From contig CAWAVG010000002.1 in NCBI GenBank assembly GCA_963785425.1, positions 496,001 to 560,000 of the forward strand: a stretch of DNA of 64,000 nt, given 5' to 3'. Shown piece after piece: positions 46,008-55,904 of the stretch (positions within the stretch are counted from its first letter, which is position 1; each line of letters opens with the position of its first letter). The stretch comes from RYN-133 sp963785425. GTDB lineage: Bacteria; Actinomycetota; Actinomycetes; Mycobacteriales; Jatrophihabitantaceae. The position numbers were made by a program, and so were the translations under genes. A model generated the notes under the pieces. It was given only the letters and a program-made list of their open reading frames with translations. It ran no database searches and was not told the DNA's origin.

Positions 46008-46055
46008 TTGCCAGAACCGAACGGGTGATCTAATATCGAACACAACCGTTCGATA
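46008..46055 (+). promoter_or_regulatory. Promoter with palindromic operator before the SAV_6107-dinB genes
   Basis: TTGCCA (46008-46013) and TAATAT (46031-46036) are spaced by 17 bp. The perfect inverted repeat TATCGAAC (46034-46041) and GTTCGATA (46048-46055), with a 6-bp spacer, overlaps the -10 and the expected start. Half-sites look like the actinobacterial SOS box (TCGAAC-N4-GTTCGA) but the spacer is 6, not 4. Confidence 0.65.
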
Positions 46056-46066
46056 GGGGGAACGTC

Positions 46067-46480
46067 ATGACGACCCAGCAGGCAACTAGGCCGGTGCCGG
46101 GTTCGGCGCTCGCGCTGGTCGCGCAGGCGCGCGCGGTGCTGGCCGACGCAGCCGCCGCGTGGGATGCGGGCGAGCGGTTCCGGCTCGCGCACCTGGCGGC
46201 GTTGCGGGCTGCTGCGGCCGTGCTCGCCGATCGCGGGCGGCCGGCGGGTGCCCGGCGCCGCCTGATGAGTGTGTGGGTGCTGCTCGACGTGATTGCGCCC
46301 GAGCTGACCGACTGGTCGCGCTACTTCGCCGCGGGGGCACCGGTGCGCGCGGCCGTGGAGGCCGGCGCGCGCCACGCCGTCGAACGCCGGGTCGCCGACG
46401 ACCAGGTTCGCTCGGCCGAGGAGTTCATCCGGACCGTCGAGCGGTCTCTCGGCATGCTCGCGCCGCCGCTGGCCAGCTGA
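46067..46480 (+). CDS. SAV_6107-family HEPN-like protein
   Basis: This 137-residue helical protein is rich in Ala and Arg. RFRLAHLAALRAAAAVLADRG and LLDVIAPELTDWSRYFAAGA are typical of the SAV_6107 family, which is conserved in actinomycetes upstream of a methyltransferase, dinB and DUF3040. The HEPN fold suggests nucleic-acid or nucleotide binding but no catalytic R-x4-6-H motif is evident. It starts with ATG 11 bp after a palindromic operator. The function is unknown; the promoter in front suggests regulated expression. Confidence 0.75.
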   Translation: MTTQQATRPVPGSALALVAQARAVLADAAAAWDAGERFRLAHLAALRAAAAVLADRGRPAGARRRLMSVWVLLDVIAPELTDWSRYFAAGAPVRAAVEAGARHAVERRVADDQVRSAEEFIRTVERSLGMLAPPLAS

Positions 46481-46557
46481 CTCCTTGCTCGACGCTCCTG
46501 GGTGCCGGGCCGCGTCGGCACGCTGATGGTGTCGGTCCTCGCGGCTACGCTGACTAC

Positions 46558-47301
46558 GTGTCGAGCCGTGTGTCGAACGAGCTGTCCGGCCAGCACGAGA
46601 GGCACGCCGCGCTTCCGGTCCAGGTCGACGACCTGCTGATTGCGGCACTCGGCTCAGAGCCGCGCACCGCGCGGGTGCTCGACTGCGGTGGCGGAACCGG
46701 TCGGTTCGCGGTTCCGCTCGCCGCGGCGGGAGCGTCGGTCACCGTGCTCGACGCGAGCGTCGACGCGTTGGCCACCCTGCGCCGGCGCGCGAGCGAGGCC
46801 GGGGTGGCGCAGCGCGTGCATGCCGTGCAGGGCGATGTCGAGACCGTCGCCGAGGTGTTTGGGTCGCAGCGCTTCGACCTGGTGCTCGCCCACGGGGTGC
46901 TCGACGCGGTCGACGATCTGTCCGGTGCGTTTGCCGGCATCGTTGCCGCCGTCCGACCCGGCGGCCTGCTCAGCGTGCTGGTCGACAACCCCGTCGCGAG
47001 CGTGCTCGCCCGGGCCCTCGCCGGCGACCTCGCCGGCGCCGAGCGTGAAATCGACGCGCTCGACGCCGGCGGCCGGATCGGCCCCCAGCCAGTGCTGATG
47101 CTGTGTGCCGAGCACGGCCTGGCCGTTGAGCAGCAACACGGCCTCGGCATCTTCCGCGACCTCGTACCCGGCCAGGCGCTCGACCAGCCGGGCGCGCGGG
47201 ACGCACTTGCCCGGCTCGAGGCCGCGTGTGCCCAGCGCAGCCCCTTCGCCCAGATCGCAGCACGCGTGCACATCCTCGCCCGCCGCGCGGACGGGGACTG
47301 A
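46558..47301 (+). CDS. Class I SAM-dependent methyltransferase
   Basis: This 247-residue Rossmann methyltransferase starts with GTG. Motif I is VLDCGGGTGRFAVPLA, the acidic motif is TVLDASVDAL, and RFDLVLAHGVLDAVDD and AAVRPGGLLSVLV follow. The substrate is unknown. Its place between SAV_6107 and dinB is conserved in many actinomycetes, but a DNA-repair role is not established. The 77 bp upstream may hold a minor promoter (TACGCT as -10). Confidence 0.85.
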   Translation: MSSRVSNELSGQHERHAALPVQVDDLLIAALGSEPRTARVLDCGGGTGRFAVPLAAAGASVTVLDASVDALATLRRRASEAGVAQRVHAVQGDVETVAEVFGSQRFDLVLAHGVLDAVDDLSGAFAGIVAAVRPGGLLSVLVDNPVASVLARALAGDLAGAEREIDALDAGGRIGPQPVLMLCAEHGLAVEQQHGLGIFRDLVPGQALDQPGARDALARLEAACAQRSPFAQIAARVHILARRADGD

Positions 47302-47307
47302 CCCGAC

Positions 47308-48669
<1,362 letters not shown>

Positions 48670-48775
48670 CCAGATCACAGCTTTCGATCCGGCCGATCGC
48701 CTCGTATGCTCGAAGGTGTTGGCCGAAAGCACGAGACGTGCCGATCGACACGATCGGTGAGTAAAGGAGGGCATT

Positions 48776-49162
48776 GTGCCGCTCTCCGAGCATGAGCAGA
48801 GGCTGCTCGACGAGATCGAGCAGGCGCTCTACGCCGAGGATCCCAAGTTCGCGTCGTCGGTGCGCTCGGTGCGTACGCGCCGCCGCGTGCGGACCTCGAT
48901 GCTGCTGTGCGTGGTCGGTGTCCTCGCCGGGCTGGGGCTCGTGCTCGTCGGCCTGCTCGCCAACGTCGTCGCCTTGAGTGTCGTCGGGTTCGTGTTGCTC
49001 GTCGGCGCGGTCGGGTACGCGACGCAGTCGCTGCGTCACCGCGACAACGTCGAGTCCGTCCCGGGTGTCGCTCCCAACAGTGCGGCACGAGTTGGACGCT
49101 CGAGCAGCTTGCGTGCCCGCATGGAGGACCGCATGCGCCGCCGTTTCGACGAGAACCCGTAA
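48776..49162 (+). CDS. DUF3040-family membrane protein
   Basis: This 128-residue protein starts with GTG after a good AAAGGAGGG ribosome site. The N-terminal helix MPLSEHEQRLLDEIEQAL is the family hallmark, followed by two adjacent membrane segments (~43-62 and 65-82) and a basic tail. DUF3040 proteins are actinobacteria-specific and commonly lie between dinB and mraZ regions. The function is unknown. Confidence 0.92.
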   Translation: MPLSEHEQRLLDEIEQALYAEDPKFASSVRSVRTRRRVRTSMLLCVVGVLAGLGLVLVGLLANVVALSVVGFVLLVGAVGYATQSLRHRDNVESVPGVAPNSAARVGRSSSLRARMEDRMRRRFDENP

Positions 49163-49232
49163 GTTGTCCCGGCCGAAGCCCTAGCCTCAGCCCCGGGAGC
49201 ACCACCCCGAGCAGAATTCCGGCGCGTCGCCC

Positions 49233-51671
49233 TCAGTGCCGGCGCGTCGTCGGGTTTCCAGGTAGCCATCGGCCCACGCCGCGCACCCGGGACCAGTCCA
49301 ACGACGCCGGCCAGAACCGGGCGCGCATCCGCTCGCGCGGCGAGCGGCGCATGCCGAGCCCGGCGGACACCTTCGCGAACTCCCGGGAGAGATCGGTGTC
49401 GGCGTCGGAGTCGGCGACCGCGCGGCTGTACCGCGCACGCTCGACGGCCGCAGTGAGCACCTGCACCGAGCTCGAGGTCGAGTCGCCGGAACTGCCCAGC
49501 CAGTGGGCCACCTGGCGCGGGGTACGGGCGTCGGACCAGACATAGCCGAGATCGGTCGTGGTGTCGGCCAGTTCGGCCCACAGGGCCTCGGTGTCGCCCG
49601 TGCGGACCCGGCGCAGGCGGCGCCGCCGGCGTCGCCACCGGACGAAGGCCGGCGTAAGGCCGACGAGCACCAGCACCACGACGACGCCGAGCGCGATCAT
49701 CGGGACGGTGAACGACGTGCTCGTGTCGACCGCTCGAACGACCCGGTGCTTGGTCGGCGCCACCGTCGGACTGGCCGAATTGGCGCTGGAACTGTCATGG
49801 GGGATGACCGGCTCGATGCTGCCGTTGTTCTTCGGGTGCGGCGCCCACGCGAGGTCGTTCGCCGCCCCGCCCGAGATACCGGCGAGCGGGGTCGGATCGA
49901 ACGGCACCCAGCCGACGCCGCCGAAGTACGCCTCGACCCAGGCGTGCGCGTCGAAGGTCGTGACCTGGAACTCGCCAGTGGGGTCGGGGACGGCGTGCGC
50001 GTAGCCGAGGACGACGCGTGACGGCACGCCGGCGAGCCGCAGCATGACCGCCATCGAGGCCGCGAACTGCTGGCAGTACCCGACGCGTCCACCCGGACGC
50101 AGAAAGTCGGTCAATTCGTCGCCCGAGTCGCCGACCGCGCTCTGCAGGCTGTAGGAGAAGTTGTTCTTCGGGTCGGCGAAGAAGTCGCTGATCGCGCGGG
50201 CCCGTTCGTACGGCGAGCGGGCGTTCTTGATGATCCGGGCGGTCAGCGCGTGCACGTACGGACGCACCGCCGGCAGTTGCAGCCAGTCGCCCATCTGCGG
50301 ATCGACGCCGTTCGAGGCGCTGCGCAGTTGGTCGAGACTCGGTTGTGGCTGGGCAACCTGCTCGGTGATCACCTGCCCGTTCTGGGTGATGGAGTGCTCC
50401 AGCAACTGCTCGTGCGGGTTCCACACCGTGTCGTTGGCAACGCCGTAGACCGCCGTCGGCGACGCGAAGACCGGCGGGTTCGAGCGCAACCCGGAGACGG
50501 TGATCTGGGCGGAGTACTGCACCGTGCTGGGCGCGAACGGCACGCCCGGCTCGCTGGCGTACTGCGTGTTGCTCAGCGGTTCCGAGGCCTGCTCCCCGCC
50601 GGGTCGCCAGCCCGTCCCTTCGAACAACGACAGCGTGTTCATCCGCAGATAGAACGGCTGCACACCGTGAGCCCTCCCGACCGACGGGTCGGCGGAGGTG
50701 ATCTTGACGGCGAAGAGCGGCACCTGGTGCTCACGGGTGAGCTCACCGCGCAGCGCGGCGAACGGATCGATCCCGCCGGTGCCGAGGCCGCCGTTGAGCC
50801 CGGCGCCGAACCCCGATTCGCCGTCCCCGCCGTTGTGGAACAGCCGCGAGAGCAGGTTCTTCGAATCCGACGGGATGAACAGGGGCACGGCGAGCGCGAG
50901 CACGATCGCGATCACCGCGATGCGCTGGCCCGACACCAGCCGCCCGGCACGCCGAGACGCTCGTTGGGTGCGCGGGACGAAATAGCCCCAGCGCTGGACG
51001 TCGTCGCTGGAGTCGAGGGCCAACAGGATCAGGAACCCGATTGCGGTGAGCACGAACCAGATCCACGACACCGGATGACGCGGCACCGCACCGGAAACGG
51101 TGAACACGATCAACAACGGCACGCCTGCGAGTGCGCCGTGGCGTCCCACGACGGCGAGCAGGTCGACCAGGGCGGCAACGAGCCCGAGCAGGGCGCACAG
51201 CGCCAACCGGGCCGGCACCGTCGTGTGGATCGGGGCGACCCCGACCGAGGTCGTGTGATGCAGGGCGGTGAGGTCGGCGCCGATGTCGTGCCAGGTTCCG
51301 CTCAGGGGAAGGAAGCCGAACACCGCGTGCTGACGGACGAACGTCAGCGTCAGCCACGGCACCATCAGCAGGACGCCGATCCAGATCTGACCGGCCGTCG
51401 CCGGACGGGTGCGGCGCAGCAGCGCGGCCGGGGCGATGACGACCGCCATCGTCAACCAGACGTCGACAAGCCACCCGGTGTCGGTGAAGACCTCGCAGAG
51501 CGGGAACGCGCCGAGGGCGCTGGCCGCCAGCGCGAGCATCGTGCGCCGCACATCGCTGCGCTGCGGTCGGTTCTGCCCGCGCGACGCGCCGCCCGCCACG
51601 GGCGAGGCAGCCGCGGAGGTCTGCGGTGCGGTCGTCTTCGGTGCGGTCGTCTTCGGTGCGGTCGGCGTCAT
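49233..51671 (-). CDS. TgpA-like membrane protein with transglutaminase-like domain
   Basis: This 812-residue protein has a repetitive Thr/Pro N-terminus, about seven membrane helices, and an extracellular transglutaminase/protease-like domain with C in GYCQQFAASMAVML, H in FDAHAWVEAYF and D in WVPFDPTP. One more helix and a C-terminal DUF4129-like cytoplasmic part follow. It is the third gene of a MoxR-DUF58-transglutaminase operon, with the start overlapping the DUF58 stop (ATGA). Such operons are thought to act in envelope maturation; the substrate is unknown. A 15-bp tandem repeat encodes the APKTT repeats at the start. Confidence 0.9.
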   Translation of the reverse strand: MTPTAPKTTAPKTTAPQTSAAASPVAGGASRGQNRPQRSDVRRTMLALAASALGAFPLCEVFTDTGWLVDVWLTMAVVIAPAALLRRTRPATAGQIWIGVLLMVPWLTLTFVRQHAVFGFLPLSGTWHDIGADLTALHHTTSVGVAPIHTTVPARLALCALLGLVAALVDLLAVVGRHGALAGVPLLIVFTVSGAVPRHPVSWIWFVLTAIGFLILLALDSSDDVQRWGYFVPRTQRASRRAGRLVSGQRIAVIAIVLALAVPLFIPSDSKNLLSRLFHNGGDGESGFGAGLNGGLGTGGIDPFAALRGELTREHQVPLFAVKITSADPSVGRAHGVQPFYLRMNTLSLFEGTGWRPGGEQASEPLSNTQYASEPGVPFAPSTVQYSAQITVSGLRSNPPVFASPTAVYGVANDTVWNPHEQLLEHSITQNGQVITEQVAQPQPSLDQLRSASNGVDPQMGDWLQLPAVRPYVHALTARIIKNARSPYERARAISDFFADPKNNFSYSLQSAVGDSGDELTDFLRPGGRVGYCQQFAASMAVMLRLAGVPSRVVLGYAHAVPDPTGEFQVTTFDAHAWVEAYFGGVGWVPFDPTPLAGISGGAANDLAWAPHPKNNGSIEPVIPHDSSSANSASPTVAPTKHRVVRAVDTSTSFTVPMIALGVVVVLVLVGLTPAFVRWRRRRRRLRRVRTGDTEALWAELADTTTDLGYVWSDARTPRQVAHWLGSSGDSTSSSVQVLTAAVERARYSRAVADSDADTDLSREFAKVSAGLGMRRSPRERMRARFWPASLDWSRVRGVGRWLPGNPTTRRH

Positions 51672-53014
51672 CGTTGCCTCGCGTAGCCGGCGAGTTCGGC
51701 CAGCGCGTTGGTGCCGGCCCGCGGCGCGAGCATCGTCTGCGCCGCCGCTGCGACGCTGTCACCGCAGCGCACGACGTGCGCCTGCCAGCCTGCGGCGCGC
51801 AGCACGCGGGCCGCGTTCTGCACCCGCGAGTTCACCACCGCCGCCGCACCGTCGAGCCCGGCACCGAAGCCGGGCCCGTCGGCCCAGGTGCCCACGTCGA
51901 GCAACAGCGCCAGCGCGCTCGTCGACGTCGCCCGCGGGTGCACACTCGCGAGCAGCCGCAGGCTCGCCGGGTCGAGTTCGCCGAGGATCGCGATCAACGT
52001 CGACTCACGTGCGATCGCCGGCAGCACTTCCGAGAGGGTCTCCAGCGAGGTCCGGACGCTGGTGCGCACGAGCGCCAGGTGATCGCTGACCTGGTTGGCG
52101 GCGAGCATCGGCAGCCGGGTCGGCGTGCTGAGATCGGTGATCATCCCGACTTCGCGGTTGCTCAGCACGCCGAAGGTGGCGACCGTTGCGGCCGCGCTGA
52201 CCGCCCACTCGAAGCTGCTGTTCAGGCGCTCGTCCGCGTCGCTCTCCGGGGTGGTCGCGCCGGTGACGTGCGCGCGGCCGCGGGTGTCGAGCAGCACGCT
52301 CATCTGGCCCTGCCACGGACGCTCCTCCTGGCGAACCATGAGTGCGCCCGTGCGCGCGGACGAGCGCCAGTGGATCTTGCGCAGGTCGTCGCCGGTGCGG
52401 TACTCGCGCGTCGACGCGTCATCGGCACCGTGCGCGCCGATCGAGTGGCTGCCGGCGTCGTCGCCGACGTCGAGCGAACGCGGCGGCTCGGCCGTGCGCA
52501 GCCTCTCGACAACGGGTGCGACGACGATCTCGCTCGTCGCGGTGAACGAGCGCCGCACGTCGACGAGGTGGAAGGGATCGGTCAGCCGGATGTTCAGCGG
52601 GCCGGCGCGGTAACGACCGCGCGGCAGTCGCGGCATGCGGTAGGACACCGTTCGGCTCTCACGGCTGAACAACCCGTCCAGCACGAACCGGGCGTTGCCG
52701 CGGATCTGGGTCGGCAGCTGGTCCTCCAGCATCAGCGAGCCCGTCGGGATCAGCGATCGATTGGTGATCGTCAGGTGCATCACGACGGTGTCGCCCGAAG
52801 TCGCGCGCCGCGGTTCGACGCGGCGCCGATTGGCGATGCGTACCCGTGAACGCAGCACGATCGACGCGCTCAAAAGCGGGACGGCCAGAGCGAGCACGCC
52901 CGCGCGGGCGAGGTCGACGATGCCGAGCAGGAAGCCGCACAGCAGTGCGGTGCCGCCGGCGGCGAGCAGGCAGGACGCGCGCGTGGTGAAACCGGCACGT
53001 CCCGAGGAAGCCAT
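51668..53014 (-). CDS. DUF58 (vWA-like) protein
   Basis: The protein has 448 residues. Two N-terminal membrane helices precede the DUF58 core with REYRTGDDLRKIHWRSSARTG and VRQEERPWQGQMSVLLDTR, the latter resembling a von Willebrand A metal-binding start. It commonly partners a MoxR AAA+ ATPase that loads metal or remodels it. The start ATG lies 3 bp beyond the moxR stop and its stop overlaps the transglutaminase start. Confidence 0.9.
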   Translation of the reverse strand: MASSGRAGFTTRASCLLAAGGTALLCGFLLGIVDLARAGVLALAVPLLSASIVLRSRVRIANRRRVEPRRATSGDTVVMHLTITNRSLIPTGSLMLEDQLPTQIRGNARFVLDGLFSRESRTVSYRMPRLPRGRYRAGPLNIRLTDPFHLVDVRRSFTATSEIVVAPVVERLRTAEPPRSLDVGDDAGSHSIGAHGADDASTREYRTGDDLRKIHWRSSARTGALMVRQEERPWQGQMSVLLDTRGRAHVTGATTPESDADERLNSSFEWAVSAAATVATFGVLSNREVGMITDLSTPTRLPMLAANQVSDHLALVRTSVRTSLETLSEVLPAIARESTLIAILGELDPASLRLLASVHPRATSTSALALLLDVGTWADGPGFGAGLDGAAAVVNSRVQNAARVLRAAGWQAHVVRCGDSVAAAAQTMLAPRAGTNALAELAGYARQR

Positions 53015-53016
53015 GG

Positions 53017-54078
53017 TCAGGCGGTCCGCGACGTGACGGCGTTGGGGATCGCCACCCGGCGCCCGATGTCGGTGAGCGCGTCGACGGCGGTGCGTCCGGA
53101 CACGTGCGCGTCGGCGGTCAGCAGCATGCGGTGCGCGAGCACGGGGATGAGCATGAACTGCACGTCGTCGGGAAGCACGTAGTCGCGGCCCTCGAGCGCC
53201 GCCCAGGCCTTGGCTGCACGCAGCAGCTGCAGGGTCGCGCGCGGCGAGGCACCGAGCCGGATGTCGGTGCCGGCGCGGGTGGCCGCGGCAAGATCGACCG
53301 CGTACGCCTTGATCGTGTCGGCGACGTGGACGGCGCGCACGCCGCCGATCAGCGCGCGCACCTCGCTCGCGTCGGAGACCGGCCGCAGCGAGTCGAGCGG
53401 ATCGATGGCCGCGTGCTCGTCGAGCATCTGGATCTCGGCGCGCCGGTCGGGGTAGCCCATCGAGATGCGCGCGGTGAACCGGTCGCGCTGCGCCTCGGGC
53501 AGCGGGTAGGTGCCCTCCATGTCGATCGGGTTCTGCGTAGCGAGCACGAGGAACGGCGACTCGAGCCGGTAGGTGACACCATCTACGGTGACCTGCCGTT
53601 CCTCCATGCACTCGAGCAGCGCCGACTGTGTCTTAGGCGACGCGCGGTTGATCTCGTCGCCGACGACGATGTTCGCGAACACCGGACCGGGCTTGAACTC
53701 GAAGTCGCGGTCCTCGGCGTTGTAGACGCTCACCCCGGTGACGTCGCTCGGCAGCAGATCCGGGGTGAACTGCACGCGGCGCACCGAGCAGTCGATCGAG
53801 CGGGCGAGAGCCTTGGCGAATTTCGTCTTGCCGACGCCGGGGACGTCCTCGATCAAGAGGTGGCCCTCGGCGAGCAGGACGGCGACGCCGATGCGCACGG
53901 TGTCGTGCTTGCCGTCGATGACCTGGTCGATGTTGGCCACGATCCGCTCGCCCGCCGAGCGCACGGAGTCGACGCCGAGCGCCGGCTCGGACCCGCCACC
54001 GGCCGCGTGGCTACCCGGGTAGCTCGTGTGTCTCGGCTCGTCGTGCCCCGTTGCGGCGTCCACCTGTGCCCGTCCCAT
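53017..54078 (-). CDS. MoxR-family AAA+ ATPase
   Basis: The protein has 353 residues. Walker A is EDVPGVGKTKFAKAL, Walker B VVGDEINRASPKTQSALLE, sensor 1 LATQNPIDMEGTYPLPEAQRDR and an arginine finger in the same segment. MoxR ATPases act as chaperones for vWA/DUF58 partners, here the next gene. It is divergent from mraZ across 271 bp. An N-terminal ~30-residue disordered stretch precedes the fold. Confidence 0.93.
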   Translation of the reverse strand: MGRAQVDAATGHDEPRHTSYPGSHAAGGGSEPALGVDSVRSAGERIVANIDQVIDGKHDTVRIGVAVLLAEGHLLIEDVPGVGKTKFAKALARSIDCSVRRVQFTPDLLPSDVTGVSVYNAEDRDFEFKPGPVFANIVVGDEINRASPKTQSALLECMEERQVTVDGVTYRLESPFLVLATQNPIDMEGTYPLPEAQRDRFTARISMGYPDRRAEIQMLDEHAAIDPLDSLRPVSDASEVRALIGGVRAVHVADTIKAYAVDLAAATRAGTDIRLGASPRATLQLLRAAKAWAALEGRDYVLPDDVQFMLIPVLAHRMLLTADAHVSGRTAVDALTDIGRRVAIPNAVTSRTA

Positions 54079-54285
54079 CAGTCGATCTTTGTCCCTCGCA
54101 GTCCTGGCTGAGTCAGTATCACCGACACCCGGCGCGATTCGGTAACAGTTCGGCTCACCCTTGCATCCCCTGAAGACAGACGTGCCGGCGGCCCGATTTG
54201 TTCAACCCCGGCGCCCTCGGCCGTAGCGAGGTCGCGACACCGGCACGAGCGTGTCGGCCCCGGACTTGGATCAATGTGGCCAGAA

Positions 54286-54320
54286 GTGGGGTAGAGTGGG
54301 GATCAGTGGGGAAGAGTGCA
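54286..54320 (+). promoter_or_regulatory. MraZ-box repeats upstream of mraZ
   Basis: GTGGG occurs at 54286, 54296 and 54306, exactly 10 bp apart, with a degenerate fourth GTGCA at 54316. MraZ is known to bind such GTGGG-N5 direct repeats in its own promoter. TAGAGT (54292-54297), a possible -10, lies within the array, so binding would block transcription of the dcw cluster. Confidence 0.8.
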
Positions 54321-54349
54321 GCGGGTCGTCAGGTCGGAGGTGAGTGCCG

Positions 54350-54781
54350 GTGTTCCTCGGCACTCACACACCGCGCCTGGACGACAAAAGCCGCCTCGCT
54401 CTTCCCGCGAAGTTCCGACCCGAACTGGAAGGGGGACTGGTGATCTGCAAGGGCCAGGACCGCTGCCTGTTCGTCTTCCCGACCGACGAGTTCACCCGCT
54501 TCACCGCGGCCCTTGCCGACGCCCCCGTCACCGACCGCCGGGTGCGTGACTACGGGCGGGTGCTGTTCGCGAGCGCCTCGCGCGAGACCCCCGACGGCCA
54601 GGGCCGGATCACGGTGCCCCCGCAGCTGCGGCAGTACGCGGGCCTGAGCAAGGACTGCGTGGTGATCGGCGCCAACCGGCGCATCGAGGTGTGGGACGCC
54701 GAGACCTGGAACGCCTATCTCGAGGGCAGCGAGCAGGCCTTCGCCGACATCGCCGAGGAGGTGCTCCCCGGCGTGCTGTGA
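54350..54781 (+). CDS. mraZ: Transcriptional regulator MraZ
   Basis: This 143-residue protein has a duplicated AbrB-like fold, with the two family motifs DDKSRLALPAKFRPEL and DGQGRITVPPQLRQYA. It is the DNA-binding autoregulator of the division and cell-wall cluster. The GTG giving MFLGTHTPRLDDK was chosen: it matches the canonical MraZ start and length and is 9 bp from GGAGG. A GTG two codons earlier is possible. GTGGG boxes precede it, and a second set of GTGGG boxes on the opposite strand lies between it and rsmH. Confidence 0.95.
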   Translation: MFLGTHTPRLDDKSRLALPAKFRPELEGGLVICKGQDRCLFVFPTDEFTRFTAALADAPVTDRRVRDYGRVLFASASRETPDGQGRITVPPQLRQYAGLSKDCVVIGANRRIEVWDAETWNAYLEGSEQAFADIAEEVLPGVL

Positions 54782-54900
54782 CTCCTCGAGCTGAGGTTCG
54801 GCCTCCTCCCGTCTTCCGCAATGTCACTCCTGACGCACTTCCCCGGCGCCAGGCGGACGGGACGGGCGGGGACCCGATCGCAGCTCGACCCCCGACTCTC

Positions 54901-54924
54901 CCCACCGGTCCCCACCCTCCCCAC
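54901..54924 (-). promoter_or_regulatory. Inverted GTGGG cluster between mraZ and rsmH
   Basis: CCCAC at 54901, 54911 and 54920 reads as three GTGGG boxes on the minus strand with 10- and 9-bp spacing, 27 bp before the rsmH ATG. By comparison with the mraZ promoter this may be a second MraZ binding site in reverse orientation. This is inferred and C-rich composition could produce it by chance. Confidence 0.35.
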
Positions 54925-54950
54925 CGCCGAGTCGCCGAGAGGTTTTGTCC

Positions 54951-55904
54951 ATGAGCGCACCGGACCACGTCCCGGTCCTGCTCGAGCGTGTGCTCACCCT
55001 GTTCGCCCCGGCGCTCGCCGACCGGCGCGCCATCATCGTCGACGCGACACTCGGCCTCGGCGGCCACGCAGAGGCGCTGCTCGAGGCGCACCCGCAGCTC
55101 ACCATCGTCGGGCTCGACCGCGACCCCGCGGCGCTCGAGCGAAGCGAACAGCGCCTGGCCAGGTTCGCCGGCCGCACCCACCTCGTCCACGCCGTCTACG
55201 ACCGCATGCCCGACGTGCTCGCCTCGCTCGGGCTCGACGGTGTCGACGGCGTGCTGTTCGACCTCGGGGTGTCGTCGATGCAGCTCGATCTCGCCGAGCG
55301 CGGCTTCGCCTACGCCCAGGACGCCCCGCTCGACATGCGCATGGACACGACCGCAACGACCACCGCCGAGCAGATCGTGAACACCTATCCGGTCGCCGAC
55401 CTGGCACGGGTGCTGCGCGAGTACGGCGAGGAGCGTTTCGCGCTGCGCATCGCCCGGGCGATCGATCGTGCCCGCCGCAGCGCCCCGCTCACGTCGACCG
55501 CGCAGCTGGCCGAACTGGTGCGCGCGGCGATCCCGGCGGCGACCCGGCGCCACGGCGGTCACCCGGCCAAGCGGACCTTTCAAGCCCTGCGCATCGAGGT
55601 CAACGGCGAGCTGGACGCGTTGCGCGCCGCGGTGCCCAGCGCGCTCGAGGCGCTCGTGGTCGGAGGACGGATCGTGGTGCTGAGTTACCAGTCCCTCGAG
55701 GACCGCATCGTCAAGCAGTCGCTCGCCGCGCTGGCCACCGACACGACGCCGATCGGGCTGCCGGTGCCGCTTGCCGACCGCGGACCGCACCTGCGACTGC
55801 TGACTCGGGGCAGCGAATCCGCATCACCGGCCGAGATCGACGCCAACCCCCGCGCCGCGTCCGTACGGCTCCGCGCCGCCGAGAAACTCAGGGAGATCGC
55901 GTGA
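54951..55904 (+). CDS. rsmH: 16S rRNA (cytosine-1402-N4)-methyltransferase
   Basis: The protein has 317 residues. HVPVLLERVLTLF, VDATLGLGGHAEALL, GLDRDPAAL, FDLGVSSMQLD and the RTFQALRIEVNGEL motif are diagnostic. It methylates C1402 in the ribosomal decoding site and is standardly second in dcw clusters. The ATG was chosen over a TTG 6 bases upstream. The next gene begins inside its stop (GTGA). The 169-bp gap before it holds C-rich sequence with inverted GTGGG boxes. Confidence 0.95.
   Translation: MSAPDHVPVLLERVLTLFAPALADRRAIIVDATLGLGGHAEALLEAHPQLTIVGLDRDPAALERSEQRLARFAGRTHLVHAVYDRMPDVLASLGLDGVDGVLFDLGVSSMQLDLAERGFAYAQDAPLDMRMDTTATTTAEQIVNTYPVADLARVLREYGEERFALRIARAIDRARRSAPLTSTAQLAELVRAAIPAATRRHGGHPAKRTFQALRIEVNGELDALRAAVPSALEALVVGGRIVVLSYQSLEDRIVKQSLAALATDTTPIGLPVPLADRGPHLRLLTRGSESASPAEIDANPRAASVRLRAAEKLREIA

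Noticed and set aside
46034..46055. Canonical LexA SOS box
   Set aside because: Half-sites match but the spacer is 6 bp rather than 4, so it is listed only as a palindromic operator.
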